56,216 bases of DNA, taken from assembly GCA_002400495.2 (NCBI GenBank), contig NVQL02000019.1, positions 1 to 56,216 of the forward strand, read 5' to 3'. This document shows positions 35,526-43,703 of the stretch, one piece after another. The stretch's first letter is position 1. Each line of letters opens with the position of its first letter. The DNA comes from Alphaproteobacteria bacterium (GTDB taxonomy: Bacteria; Pseudomonadota; Alphaproteobacteria; Rhizobiales; OSC116). Made by a program: the position numbers and the translations under genes. The notes below the pieces were generated by a model. The model worked only from the letters and a program-made list of their open reading frames with translations. It did no database searches and had not been told where the DNA came from.

Positions 35526-35611
35526 TAATTGTAACGCGTATAATTAATGATTGACTCATTTAGATTTTGTGGCTATGTAGGCTCTATATTAATTAGAAGG
35601 TGTTACAATTA
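35526..35611. promoter_or_regulatory. Divergent TetR/DUF4345 promoter with inverted pair
   Basis: TAATTGTAAC at 35526-35535 and GTTACAATTA at 35602-35611 are exact reverse complements, one near each gene start. The distance (66 bases between arms) would allow two operator half-sites or looping. Confidence 0.45.
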
Positions 35612-36006
35612 TGTTAAAATTTGTATTATGGTTAGTTGGTGCGGTGGTCATGATGATGGGGCTGAATGTTGGCTTGGGCGGTATTAGCACACTTGGTTGG
35701 TTGTCATCAGCTGATTTTGTTCAAATATCTAATGAAACAGCTTATGGAGTTCAGGATAATCATTTTCGGTTTTTGGGCGGGGTTTGGTTTGGGGTTGGGT
35801 TGCTGTTTTTTGTTGGTGGGTTTAAGCTTGATTTTGTGTGTTCGACATTGATTTATTTGTGTTTATTGATTGGTTTGGCTGGTTTGTTTCGGTTGAGTGC
35901 GTTGGATATGGAGATTGTATTGAGCGCTGCGATTATGCCTTCGTTTTTGTTGGAAATTATTGGGTTTCCTGCGTTGGCTTATTGGTTATGGCGTGTTACC
36001 AAATAG
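35611..36006 (+). CDS. DUF4345 membrane protein
   Basis: A 131-residue protein with four hydrophobic segments and the DUF4345 features: G-V-Q-D-N-H-F-R-F-L-G-G-V-W after the first loop, and the late P-x-x-x-x-E-x-x-G-F-P segment. AGAAGG stands 10 bases before the ATG. It is divergent from a TetR gene and probably repressed by it. A DUF938 methyltransferase-like gene follows 22 bases downstream, so the two may form an operon. The function is unknown. Confidence 0.82.
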   Translation: MLKFVLWLVGAVVMMMGLNVGLGGISTLGWLSSADFVQISNETAYGVQDNHFRFLGGVWFGVGLLFFVGGFKLDFVCSTLIYLCLLIGLAGLFRLSALDMEIVLSAAIMPSFLLEIIGFPALAYWLWRVTK

Positions 36007-36028
36007 GCATGCGAATGGGGAGTGAGTT

Positions 36029-36652
36029 ATGCGAGTGACAGAAGAAGATGGGCGGATGTTTGCACCTGCTGCGGGGCGTAATCGGGATGCGATTGAAGCT
36101 GTACTGGCCGAACATTTGCCGAAAGCTGGCAATGTGTTGGAAATTGCCGGTGGCACGGGGCAGCATATCAGCCATTTTGCGCAGAAGTTTGCTAGTTTGA
36201 ACTGGCAGCCATCGGATATTGATGCTGATCGGCGGGCGAGTGTTGACGCTTGGGGAAGGTATTTGAAGCTTGAGAATTTGGCGGCTGCGCGGCATGTGGA
36301 TATTGGCGTAAAGGGTTGGGCGGATGAATTAAATCGGGTGGATTTTATTATGATGGTCAATTTGTTGCATTTGATTTCGCAGGCTGACATGGTGAATTTT
36401 ATGCGTGGGGCGGCGGATCTGCTTCATAAAGATGGGCGGGTTTTTATTTATGGGCCGTTTATGCGTGATGGGGTTTTGACATCTTTGGGTGATGAGAAAT
36501 TTCATGCTGATTTGCGGGCGCGAAACCCACTGATTGGCTATAAGAATATTGAGGATGTGGTTGACAATCTGTTGGGATTTGGGCTTGAGGTTAAGGCGCA
36601 GATTGAAATGCCTGCTAATAATATAGCGCTTGTCGCGCAGCTTGTGAATTGA
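36029..36652 (+). CDS. DUF938 SAM-dependent methyltransferase-like protein
   Basis: A 207-residue class I methyltransferase-like protein. It opens with the DUF938 hallmark of an F-A-P-A-A-G-R-N-R-D-A-I segment, has the SAM loop L-E-I-A-G-G-T-G-Q-H near residues 37-46, and keeps the M-V-N-L-L-H-L-I post-loop strand. GGGGAG is present upstream. The substrate is unknown. It precedes the tRNA-Arg gene. Confidence 0.88.
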   Translation: MRVTEEDGRMFAPAAGRNRDAIEAVLAEHLPKAGNVLEIAGGTGQHISHFAQKFASLNWQPSDIDADRRASVDAWGRYLKLENLAAARHVDIGVKGWADELNRVDFIMMVNLLHLISQADMVNFMRGAADLLHKDGRVFIYGPFMRDGVLTSLGDEKFHADLRARNPLIGYKNIEDVVDNLLGFGLEVKAQIEMPANNIALVAQLVN

Positions 36653-36702
36653 TGCGCTTTTTAATGGCTTGTGGGCGGGGGCTCTGCTAAATAGGGGTTG
36701 TT

Positions 36703-36779
36703 GGTCTCGTAGCTCAGTCGGATAGAGCACCAGATTCCTAATCTGGGGGTCACAGGTTCAATTCCTGTCGAGATCACCA
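36703..36779 (+). tRNA. tRNA-Arg (anticodon CCU)
   Basis: A full cloverleaf of 77 bases. The acceptor GGTCTCG pairs with CGAGATC (one G-T pair). The anticodon stem CCAGA/TCTGG encloses TTCCTAA with CCT at 36737-36739. The T arm carries GGTTCAATTC, and the 3' CCA is encoded. It decodes AGG. Confidence 0.95.
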
Positions 36780-36874
36780 CCTTTCTTTTTATTTTATTAT
36801 TGGCGACAAAAGGCTTGCTTGGTTTTGTTTTAACGTTAATATTGGCGGAAAATAAATGAAATTGGGAGGTTTTA

Positions 36875-37975
36875 ATGACCATAATTAATGTGGGTGTGAT
36901 TGGTTGCGGCAATATTTCTGACGCTTATTTTAAAGCGGCGCCGCAATTTGACGTATTGAAAATGGTGGCGGTGGCTGACATTAATATGGATGCGGCGCAT
37001 GCCAAGGCTGAAACTTATGGCTTGAAAGCCTTAAGTGTGGCTGATTTGTTGGCGGCTGATGATATTGACATTGTTTTGAACCTGACCACGCCGCAATATC
37101 ATGTGGAAGTGGGTTTGCAGGTGATTGCTGCTGGCAAGCATGTCTATAGTGAAAAACCGTTGGCGTTGAATTTGGCTGAGGCCACTGAGTTGGCCAATGC
37201 TGCCAAGGCCAAAGGCCTGCGGGTGGGTTGTGCGCCTGATACATTTTTAGGCGGTGCGCACCAGACGGCGCGTAAAGTGATTGACGATGGTCTTATCGGT
37301 GATGTGGTGGCGGGAACGGCATTTATGATGTGCCCTGGCCATGAAAGATGGCATCCGAACCCTGATTTTTATTACCAAGCTGGTGGTGGGCCGATGCTCG
37401 ATATGGGGCCTTATTATATTACGGCTTTGATTAACATGTTGGGGCCTGTTGATGCGGTGGTTGGTATGGCGAAGGCTACGTATAAAGAGCGGACTATAAA
37501 ATCTGGCGATCGCGAGGGCGAGAGTTTTGATGTTGCGGTTGATACGCATTTCTCGGGTATTATGCAGTTTGCGAGTGGTGCAACGGTGACCATGACGCAG
37601 AGTTTTGATGTGCATAAGCATGAGCATAGCCCGATTGAAATTTATGGGCAAAAAGGTTCTATGTTGGTGGCTGATCCGAATAAATTTGAAGGCGAGATAA
37701 AAATATCGGCTGGTTTGGATGACTGGGAAACGGTTGAACAGAGCCATATTTATGGTGATGGTGATTATCGAATTTTGGGCTTGGCGGATATGGCGCAAGC
37801 CATTGTTTCTGACCGCCCGCACCGTGCAGGGCTTGAGTTATCTTTGCATGTGTTAGAGGTGATGCAAGCCATTCAGACTGCTGCGGATGAAGAAAGAATT
37901 GTAAAATTAGAGCATCAATGTGGGCGGCCTGCCGCTTTATCTGATGCTATAGAATTTGGAAAAATTGGAGATTAA
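36875..37975 (+). CDS. Gfo/Idh/MocA family oxidoreductase
   Basis: A 366-residue NAD(P)-dependent sugar or inositol dehydrogenase-like protein. The Rossmann motif G-V-I-G-C-G-N-I-S is at residues 7-15, and the catalytic E-K-P is at 93-95 (Lys94). The C-terminal alpha/beta domain has the G-G-G-P-M-L-D-M-G-P-Y-Y motif near residue 170. The ThuA-like gene begins 1 base after its stop; this pairing is common in sugar-utilisation clusters and suggests joint action on a disaccharide or derivative. GGGAGG lies upstream of the start. Confidence 0.93.
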   Translation: MTIINVGVIGCGNISDAYFKAAPQFDVLKMVAVADINMDAAHAKAETYGLKALSVADLLAADDIDIVLNLTTPQYHVEVGLQVIAAGKHVYSEKPLALNLAEATELANAAKAKGLRVGCAPDTFLGGAHQTARKVIDDGLIGDVVAGTAFMMCPGHERWHPNPDFYYQAGGGPMLDMGPYYITALINMLGPVDAVVGMAKATYKERTIKSGDREGESFDVAVDTHFSGIMQFASGATVTMTQSFDVHKHEHSPIEIYGQKGSMLVADPNKFEGEIKISAGLDDWETVEQSHIYGDGDYRILGLADMAQAIVSDRPHRAGLELSLHVLEVMQAIQTAADEERIVKLEHQCGRPAALSDAIEFGKIGD

Positions 37976-37976
37976 A

Positions 37977-38624
37977 ATGAGTAAAAAAACTGCACTGATT
38001 GCATGGGGTGGCTGGGAAGGCCATACACCTGAAGCCACTGGTAATGTGGTGAAAGATATATTGGAAGCCAACGGTTTTGACGTGACATTGGTGGCGGGTA
38101 CGGCGGCGTTTGCCGACCCTAAATTGGGCGATTTTGACCTGATTGTGCCGATGTTTACCCAAGCGACTATTGAAAAAGAAGAAGTTGAAAACCTGATTGC
38201 TGCGGTGAAAGCAGGCAGTGGGTTAGCGGGTTGTCATGGGGCGATGGGTGATAGTTTTAGAGCTGAGACGGCTTATCAATTTATGACGGGCGGTCAATGG
38301 GTGGCGCATCCTGGCAATATTATTGATTATAGCGTTCAGATTACCAAGCCTGATGACCCGATTGTGGCGGGTGTTGGTGATTTTGATTATCATAGTGAGC
38401 AATATTATTTGCACGTTGACCCGGCGATTGAGGTGTTGGCGACGACGACTTTTACGGGTGAATATGATGCGCATATTGACGGGGTTGTTATGCCTGTGGT
38501 GTGGAAGCATAAATATCATAAAGCGCGGGTATTTTATAGTGCGCTTGGCCATACGGCTGATGAATTTAAGCACCCACAAATGCGGACAATACTAGAGCGC
38601 GGCTTATTGTGGGCGGCGCGTTAG
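37977..38624 (+). CDS. ThuA-like (trehalose utilisation) protein
   Basis: A 215-residue class I glutamine amidotransferase-like fold protein. G-C-H-G-A-M marks the position of the nucleophile elbow, but with His in place of the usual Cys-based triad, as in ThuA. ThuA proteins are linked to 3-keto-sugar metabolism in rhizobia. ATG 37977 has TTGGAGA upstream and lies 1 base past the Gfo/Idh/MocA stop, so translation is coupled. It works most plausibly with that dehydrogenase. Confidence 0.9.
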   Translation: MSKKTALIAWGGWEGHTPEATGNVVKDILEANGFDVTLVAGTAAFADPKLGDFDLIVPMFTQATIEKEEVENLIAAVKAGSGLAGCHGAMGDSFRAETAYQFMTGGQWVAHPGNIIDYSVQITKPDDPIVAGVGDFDYHSEQYYLHVDPAIEVLATTTFTGEYDAHIDGVVMPVVWKHKYHKARVFYSALGHTADEFKHPQMRTILERGLLWAAR

Positions 38625-38638
38625 ACTTGTTCTGGTCT

Positions 38639-39829
38639 TTAGGCATTTTCTAAGGGGTAACCTTGGTCAAAAATGGTGGGTTTCATATATTGTTTGAACA
38701 CCATTTTTTGCACCATGGGGAATTTCATAAAGCGGAATATCAGTTTGAACATTTGATAGCTGAGCCAGTTTTTGGGTATCAGAATGGTGACTTTGGCTGA
38801 ATCTATGGCTTTTTGAGCGATGGTTGGCATGAGGTTTTTTTCGTAATTTTTGAAGGCGGTTTTGTAATCACCTTTGGCTAATGACAATTCACGCGCCAAT
38901 ATGTAAGACTCGGCCATGGCCATCAGTGAGCCTTGGCCCGAAAGTAGGGTGAGGCAGGCAGAAGCATCGCCGACTAAAGCCACGCGGTTTTCGCACCATT
39001 TTGGCATGCGGATTTGTGCCACTTCATCGATATAAATATAGGTATCGTCAGTGATTTGGTTGATGATGTTGTTGGTGAATTGCTTTTGGGGGCTGTATAT
39101 TTTTCGTAACATTGCTAACGCATCGTCATGATTGCGTGGGGTTGGGGCGGTTGAATTATAGGCGAAAACTGCAATTAAATCGCCATTTTTGGTGGGGACT
39201 GTGGCGAGGAAATTGCCAATGGCCATATTGGTTTTGGCGACGTTGATATTGCCGTTGGCTGCGCCTGCTAAGCGCACAATGGCGACTTGAGCATCCATTG
39301 AGACTTTGAATTTTTCCTCTTCTCCGAAAATAAGTGTGCGGGTGGTGCTGTGAATGCCTTCGGCGCCGATGACGATGTCAAACTCTTCTGTATCGCCATT
39401 GGAAAATGTGACTTTGGCGGCATCTGGTGAATTGTCGATATGGGTTATGGTGGTGGCGAAATGGAATTTGACTTGATCGGGCAGAGCCTCGTATATGGTG
39501 CGTTCTAAATGGCCGCGCATGAGTGGCATATAACCTGAATTGCTGTCTGTCATGGCTTTTTGAATGTCGGATATTTTCATGCTGCCAACGATTTTGCTAT
39601 TGTTGTTGACAATGTCGACGGTTTTTAGATTGGCGCTTAGTGCGTATAATTTTTCTAATATGCCCATGGCTTTGGCGATTTGCACGCCTTCGCCGTAAAA
39701 ATCGACCATATAGCCTTCGTCGCGAATTTCGGGCGCGCGTTCGATGACGGTGACATCAAAACCATAGTGAGTGAGCCAAAAGGCTGAGGTTAAGCCTGCA
39801 ATGCCTGCGCCTGAGACTAAGACTTTCAT
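38639..39829 (-). CDS. FAD-dependent monooxygenase
   Basis: A 396-residue flavoprotein hydroxylase of the PHBH/UbiH-TetX type. The FAD dinucleotide motif G-A-G-I-A-G is at residues 7-12, the second FAD motif V-A-L-V-G-D-A-S-A near residue 285, and a DG-like motif G-A-E-G-I-H-S near residue 160. ATG 39829 has TTGGAAAT upstream and is preferred over a TTG 12 bases earlier. It is divergent from a TetR gene, the common layout for inducible detoxifying monooxygenases. The substrate is unknown. Confidence 0.9.
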   Translation of the reverse strand: MKVLVSGAGIAGLTSAFWLTHYGFDVTVIERAPEIRDEGYMVDFYGEGVQIAKAMGILEKLYALSANLKTVDIVNNNSKIVGSMKISDIQKAMTDSNSGYMPLMRGHLERTIYEALPDQVKFHFATTITHIDNSPDAAKVTFSNGDTEEFDIVIGAEGIHSTTRTLIFGEEEKFKVSMDAQVAIVRLAGAANGNINVAKTNMAIGNFLATVPTKNGDLIAVFAYNSTAPTPRNHDDALAMLRKIYSPQKQFTNNIINQITDDTYIYIDEVAQIRMPKWCENRVALVGDASACLTLLSGQGSLMAMAESYILARELSLAKGDYKTAFKNYEKNLMPTIAQKAIDSAKVTILIPKNWLSYQMFKLIFRFMKFPMVQKMVFKQYMKPTIFDQGYPLENA

Positions 39830-39878
39830 TTTTATTTCCAATTGTAAAAATTATTTGCTATTGATTAGATATATAGGC

Positions 39879-39922
39879 ACTATAAAATTAGAGTCAACTA
39901 TAAAAATGAATAGACTATAAAA
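39879..39922 (+). promoter_or_regulatory. Three ACTATAAAA direct repeats upstream of TetR
   Basis: ACTATAAAA occurs at 39879-39887, 39897-39905 and 39914-39922, spaced 18 and 17 bases apart, in the divergent gap between the monooxygenase and the TetR gene. They may be regulator half-sites or overlapping -10-like elements. Confidence 0.4.
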
Positions 39923-39924
39923 CT

Positions 39925-40542
39925 ATGACTAAGATTATGCAGAAAAAGCGGGTTCGCACGCAGAATGCCATCATCAAAGCCGCGACATATTTGTTTAGGA
40001 AACAAGGGTTTGAAGGGACTTCGATGGAAAGTATTGCGGAGCGGGCGGAGATTGCGGCAGGTACTTTGTATAATTATTATGGTTCGAAGCCTATTTTACT
40101 GATTGCGATATTTGGGGATTTGACTCAAAACCTAACCGCCATAGCGCCAAAACGAAGCGAGGGGGAAATGACGCGTGATGTTGCTTTGGCTGATGTGACA
40201 TCTATTTTGCAAATTGTGACCCGTGCGACGATTTTATTTCCAAAGGCCATTATGCGCCAGATATTTGCGCAGTTATTTGTACTGGATGCCCACCTTGTTG
40301 CTGAATTGGTGGCCATGGACATGCAGATTGTGGCGATGCTGTTGCCAATTTTGGGTGATATGCAGGCAGCGGGTATGTTGACGATAGATGCAGATATAGA
40401 GGCAGCGGCTTTGCTGTTATTTGGCAGTGCGATGATACAGCATCAGACTTATATATCGCTTGAGGAGATGAGTGAGGAGCAGCTTAATGATGGCATTGCG
40501 GCGCAAACCAAAATGATATTATTTGGTCTGCTGCGGCGCTGA
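39925..40542 (+). CDS. TetR family transcriptional regulator
   Basis: A 205-residue TetR regulator with a helix-turn-helix at about residues 10-58 (M-E-S-I-A-E-R-A-E-I-A-A-G-T-L-Y-N-Y-Y-G-S-K) and a hydrophobic helical C-terminal ligand domain. It is divergent from the FAD monooxygenase gene, its most likely target. The start lies 2 bases after the last of three ACTATAAAA repeats. No good ribosome binding site is visible, so the mRNA may be leaderless or the start may differ. Confidence 0.88.
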   Translation: MTKIMQKKRVRTQNAIIKAATYLFRKQGFEGTSMESIAERAEIAAGTLYNYYGSKPILLIAIFGDLTQNLTAIAPKRSEGEMTRDVALADVTSILQIVTRATILFPKAIMRQIFAQLFVLDAHLVAELVAMDMQIVAMLLPILGDMQAAGMLTIDADIEAAALLLFGSAMIQHQTYISLEEMSEEQLNDGIAAQTKMILFGLLRR

Positions 40543-40549
40543 AATGGTT

Positions 40550-41074
40550 TTAGCCAAATAGGCCATTGAGTGCGGCGATTTTGAGCGCGAAGGTTATTGG
40601 CATCCAGATGACCCAAGGCAACAACCAATATGTGGCTTTGCGGGAATATTGGGCGCAGACCCAATAAGCCGTGAATGAGATGATGATGCCGAGTGCGTCT
40701 AAAATAGCCGTGGTGCGGAAGCTTTGTGTGAACCAGAAAAAATGCGTGGTGAGAAAACCGCTGGCCAAAATGCCGACAGGAATGCATTTAATGTTTTTGG
40801 TATCGAGGGACAGGATTTTCCATGAGGTAATACCCATGCCTGCATAAATGACTACCCATAAAGAGATGAAAAACCAAGCGGGGATGGGCAGTATGTCTAG
40901 GCCAATATCGGTGATGATGTCGGGTTTTAGTGCGAGGGCGAGGCCGGAGGGGATTTGGCCGACTATGACGGGAACTAGGATGAATGGAGCAAGAGACTTT
41001 AAATTGGGTTTTTGCAGTTGTAGATTGGGTTTTTGCGACTGTAGGTTAGTTTTTTGCGGTTGTGTTATGGACAT
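40550..41074 (-). CDS. TspO/MBR family protein with N-terminal heptad repeats
   Basis: A 174-residue membrane protein. After a 30-residue soluble leader, five hydrophobic segments carry TspO/MBR features such as P-A-W-F-F-I-S-L-W-V-V-I-Y-A-G-M-G after the first loop. TspO proteins bind tetrapyrroles and affect stress responses. The leader holds three near-identical heptads (Q-K-x-N-L-x-x), encoded by a 21-bp tandem repeat that I do not know from other TspO proteins. The gene follows marR by 1 base and is probably controlled by it. Confidence 0.75.
   Translation of the reverse strand: MSITQPQKTNLQSQKPNLQLQKPNLKSLAPFILVPVIVGQIPSGLALALKPDIITDIGLDILPIPAWFFISLWVVIYAGMGITSWKILSLDTKNIKCIPVGILASGFLTTHFFWFTQSFRTTAILDALGIIISFTAYWVCAQYSRKATYWLLPWVIWMPITFALKIAALNGLFG
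41001..41063 (-). repeat. 21-bp tandem repeat inside the TspO-like gene
   Basis: Three 21-bp units (41001-41021, 41022-41042, 41043-41063) encode the heptads near the protein's N-terminus. Units differ at a few bases. The unit is in frame, so changes in copy number would not break the protein. Confidence 0.85.
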
Positions 41075-41075
41075 T

Positions 41076-41501
41076 TTAGTTTTTTTGGCCTGATAGCTTG
41101 ATGAGATTGGCGTGGAATTGCTTTTGCTCTGAATCAGTTAGTGGGGAGAGGAATTCGGCCAATATTGTGGCGCTGGCTTGGTGAATTTTGGCCAATATTT
41201 GCGCGCCTTTGGGCTGTAAATAGATTTCAAATGCGCGCTTGTCAGTTGGATGAGGTTGGCGCTGTACAAGGCTCTTAGCCTCTAGTTCATTGACCAAAGT
41301 GACGATGACGGGTTTGAAAATTGCGAGTTGCTCTGCGATGCGTGATTGAACAATGGGTTGTTGGGTGGAAACTACCTCAAGTAGGCCTATATGATGCGGA
41401 TGTAGGCCCATTTCAGCCACTGCATCTTCATAGATTTTGGTGGCTTGTGCGGCAACCATGGACAGAAGGAAGCCAGTATTCTGAAATAGCGGATTTAGCA
41501 T
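41076..41501 (-). CDS. MarR family transcriptional regulator
   Basis: A 141-residue winged-helix regulator with the MarR core: the recognition helix in I-F-K-P-V-I-V-T-L-V-N-E-L-E and the wing containing P-T-D-K-R-A-F-E-I-Y-L (about residues 86-96). It leads a two-gene operon with the TspO-like gene. The AT-rich upstream region holds repeated ATATCGTTA half-sites that are likely its own operator. The signal is unknown. Confidence 0.9.
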   Translation of the reverse strand: MLNPLFQNTGFLLSMVAAQATKIYEDAVAEMGLHPHHIGLLEVVSTQQPIVQSRIAEQLAIFKPVIVTLVNELEAKSLVQRQPHPTDKRAFEIYLQPKGAQILAKIHQASATILAEFLSPLTDSEQKQFHANLIKLSGQKN

Positions 41502-41534
41502 GTTTTATTTCATTTCCGTTTGTAACGATGTTGC

Positions 41535-41592
41535 TAATATCGTTAATAATAATATCGTTATTATATATAACGTTATAAGATATAACGATATT
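41535..41592. promoter_or_regulatory. MarR operator candidate with ATATCGTTA half-sites
   Basis: ATATCGTTA occurs directly at 41537-41545 and 41552-41560 and inverted (TAACGATAT) at 41583-41591, with a TAACGTTA palindrome between them. The cluster lies 34-91 bases upstream of marR. Confidence 0.55.
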
Positions 41593-41681
41593 GGTTGAGT
41601 TTGTCAAATGAACCGATGGTTCGATAAATGGACTTTTATCCATGAAAAATGAACTTTTACCTATACAAAATGAGTTTTCTA

Positions 41682-41708
41682 TATATAAATATGAATCATG
41701 TTTATATA
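41682..41708. promoter_or_regulatory. Palindromic operator candidate upstream of TetR
   Basis: TATATAAATATG at 41682-41693 and CATGTTTATATA at 41697-41708 form 12-bp inverted arms with one mismatch and a 3-base centre, 17 bases before the TetR start. Confidence 0.5.
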
Positions 41709-41724
41709 GGTATTTGGAGGTTGA

Positions 41725-42381
41725 ATGAGCTTAATGGTTGAAAAGGGTGCTAAAAAGGCGGTTCAGAAAAGGTCGCAAATCACCCGTGACAAGATTATGC
41801 AGGCTATGGATGAGCTTTTGCAGGTGGAGAGTTTTGAGGCCATTAATATTGCCAAATTATCGGCTAAGGCGGGTGTATCGGCTGCATCCATATATCAAAG
41901 ATTTGAGAATAAGGATGCGCTGATTTCGATTTTAATTGCTTTATATATTGAGAAGGTTCGGGTTTGGAATGAGGTCGCGCAAAATCTACCTGATGTGCAA
42001 AGCGCGGAAAACTTACGTGAAGTTTTGCAACGGATAGCTCTTGCAGCATGGCGGCAATTTGATGCGTTAAGCTATGTGATGCGGCCCGCTTATTTATATT
42101 CGCGTTTGCGGCCAGAGCTGTTGGGTGGGCATTGGCAGGCGCAAGAAAAACGAGCCTTACACGGATTTGAAGCTATGTTGAGTCAATGGGCAGGTGAACT
42201 GGCTGGGCGAAATATCACGCAAGTGGCGGCGATGGTGAGCTATTTTTATAACATGATGTTTTTGGGAAAATTGCTGCATAATGACGCGCAATCTTCTTGG
42301 AATTTGGGGTTGGGTGCGGAAGAATTTTCCAAGGACCTAGCTGACTTTGTTATGGGGTATTTGGCGGAGGGAAGGCGCTGA
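41725..42381 (+). CDS. TetR family transcriptional regulator
   Basis: A 218-residue TetR regulator with a basic leader of about 20 residues and a helix-turn-helix near residues 25-70 (L-S-A-K-A-G-V-S-A-A-S-I-Y-Q-R-F-E-N-K). TTGGAGG stands 7 bases before the ATG. The PAF-acetylhydrolase-like gene starts 2 bases after its stop, so the regulator and enzyme form an operon, probably self-regulated through the palindrome at 41682-41708. Confidence 0.9.
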   Translation: MSLMVEKGAKKAVQKRSQITRDKIMQAMDELLQVESFEAINIAKLSAKAGVSAASIYQRFENKDALISILIALYIEKVRVWNEVAQNLPDVQSAENLREVLQRIALAAWRQFDALSYVMRPAYLYSRLRPELLGGHWQAQEKRALHGFEAMLSQWAGELAGRNITQVAAMVSYFYNMMFLGKLLHNDAQSSWNLGLGAEEFSKDLADFVMGYLAEGRR

Positions 42382-42383
42382 CT

Positions 42384-43703
42384 ATGGCATTGTTAGAAAT
42401 ATTGATAAATATTGGTGGGGTTTTATTATTACTCACCAGCTGGGTAAAGTTAGATTTTGGCTGGGCTTATGCGATTATTTTGACTTTAATTGTGTTGCAG
42501 CTATTTCTGACTCCATGGCGGTGGCAAATGCTGCCGTTTTATATGGCTTTTTTGGGTATGTTTGCTGCTTTTTATTGGCAGTTTGATGTGCATATTATTA
42601 TAAAATTAGTGGGGTTTGTTTTTGCGTTTCTGCTTACATTATTATCTGTGTTCTTGAGCCATTATATGCCATTGATAAAGCTTTCGAAGCCAACGGGGCA
42701 TTATGATATTGGCACTGTATCCGCAGCATATGAACGACGAGATGGTGACGAGGTGCGGCATTTATTTGCTAAAATTTGGTATCCTGCGAGTGGGGAATAT
42801 GGTCACTATAAACGGGATGGGATTTGGAGTGAATTTTATAAGAATGAAAAATTTCCTGCTGTCGTTAGATATCTAGCACTTTATTTGAAAAATATAAAAA
42901 CCCATTCATATATAGAAATGCCGTTTCTGACGGCGAAAAAACCTTATCCTGTGATCATATATAACCATGCTCTCATTTCGATTGCGGCGGATAATAACCG
43001 TTTGCTTGAAGGGCTAGCGAGCCGTGGTTATGTAGTGCTGAGCGTGCGCCATGAAGAACAAGATGTTGAATATAAGCGTATCCAAGCGGGTTTGAGTGAC
43101 GCCGAAAAAGCTATGGATAAACAGCTATTGTCCATTTTGGCAAAAGATGAAATTAGCCAAGAAAAGCGTGCTGAATTGACTTTACAACAAATTCAAAATA
43201 GCAGTGGTATGGCGGGCATTGTGATGCGGCGGGCGGCTGACAGCCAGTTTATGTTGGATAAATTGGGTGAACTACTTGGCAGGGTTGGGGCGGTGGATGA
43301 AAATGTCATTGATTTGCAGAATGTTGGGGCTATTGGGCTTTCTGTTGGTGGCGGGGTGGCGACAGAATTGGGCAGGACTGACAACCGAATAAAAGCCGTA
43401 GTGAATTTGGACGGTGGTGTGTTTTCAGCGACACCATTGGCGCTGATAAATGTGCCTTATTTAATGATGTATAGTGAGTTTAACAACGGCAGTATGGATT
43501 TTTTAGAGCCTGTTACTCATGCCGGGTTTGAAACTCATATGATTGCGGGCGCGCAGCATTTAAATTATCATGATGTGGGCAGTTTGTTGCCGATTATGAA
43601 ATTTATGGGAGCGGTTGGTAAAATTAGTGGCGAGGAAGTGTTTACTCAATCGACGCAGATTGTGGTAGAATTTTTTGCAAAATATATGCCACCGTCGGAA
43701 TGA
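42384..43703 (+). CDS. Membrane-anchored PAF acetylhydrolase-like alpha/beta hydrolase
   Basis: A 439-residue protein with about four hydrophobic segments in the first 95 residues and then an alpha/beta hydrolase domain. The nucleophile elbow is G-L-S320-V-G-G, D343 lies in N-L-D-G-G, and His392 lies in A-Q-H-L-N, giving a plausible Ser-Asp-His triad. The Y-P-V-I-I-Y-N-H segment and the layout resemble platelet-activating factor acetylhydrolase II and related dienelactone-hydrolase-like esterases. A membrane-anchored lipase or esterase is likely; the substrate is unknown. It is co-transcribed with the TetR gene upstream. Confidence 0.78.
   Translation: MALLEILINIGGVLLLLTSWVKLDFGWAYAIILTLIVLQLFLTPWRWQMLPFYMAFLGMFAAFYWQFDVHIIIKLVGFVFAFLLTLLSVFLSHYMPLIKLSKPTGHYDIGTVSAAYERRDGDEVRHLFAKIWYPASGEYGHYKRDGIWSEFYKNEKFPAVVRYLALYLKNIKTHSYIEMPFLTAKKPYPVIIYNHALISIAADNNRLLEGLASRGYVVLSVRHEEQDVEYKRIQAGLSDAEKAMDKQLLSILAKDEISQEKRAELTLQQIQNSSGMAGIVMRRAADSQFMLDKLGELLGRVGAVDENVIDLQNVGAIGLSVGGGVATELGRTDNRIKAVVNLDGGVFSATPLALINVPYLMMYSEFNNGSMDFLEPVTHAGFETHMIAGAQHLNYHDVGSLLPIMKFMGAVGKISGEEVFTQSTQIVVEFFAKYMPPSE

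Noticed and set aside
36703..37000. Integration site of a genomic island at tRNA-Arg
   Set aside because: No integrase gene and no repeated tRNA 3' end were seen downstream. The following Gfo/Idh/MocA and ThuA genes look like ordinary chromosomal genes.
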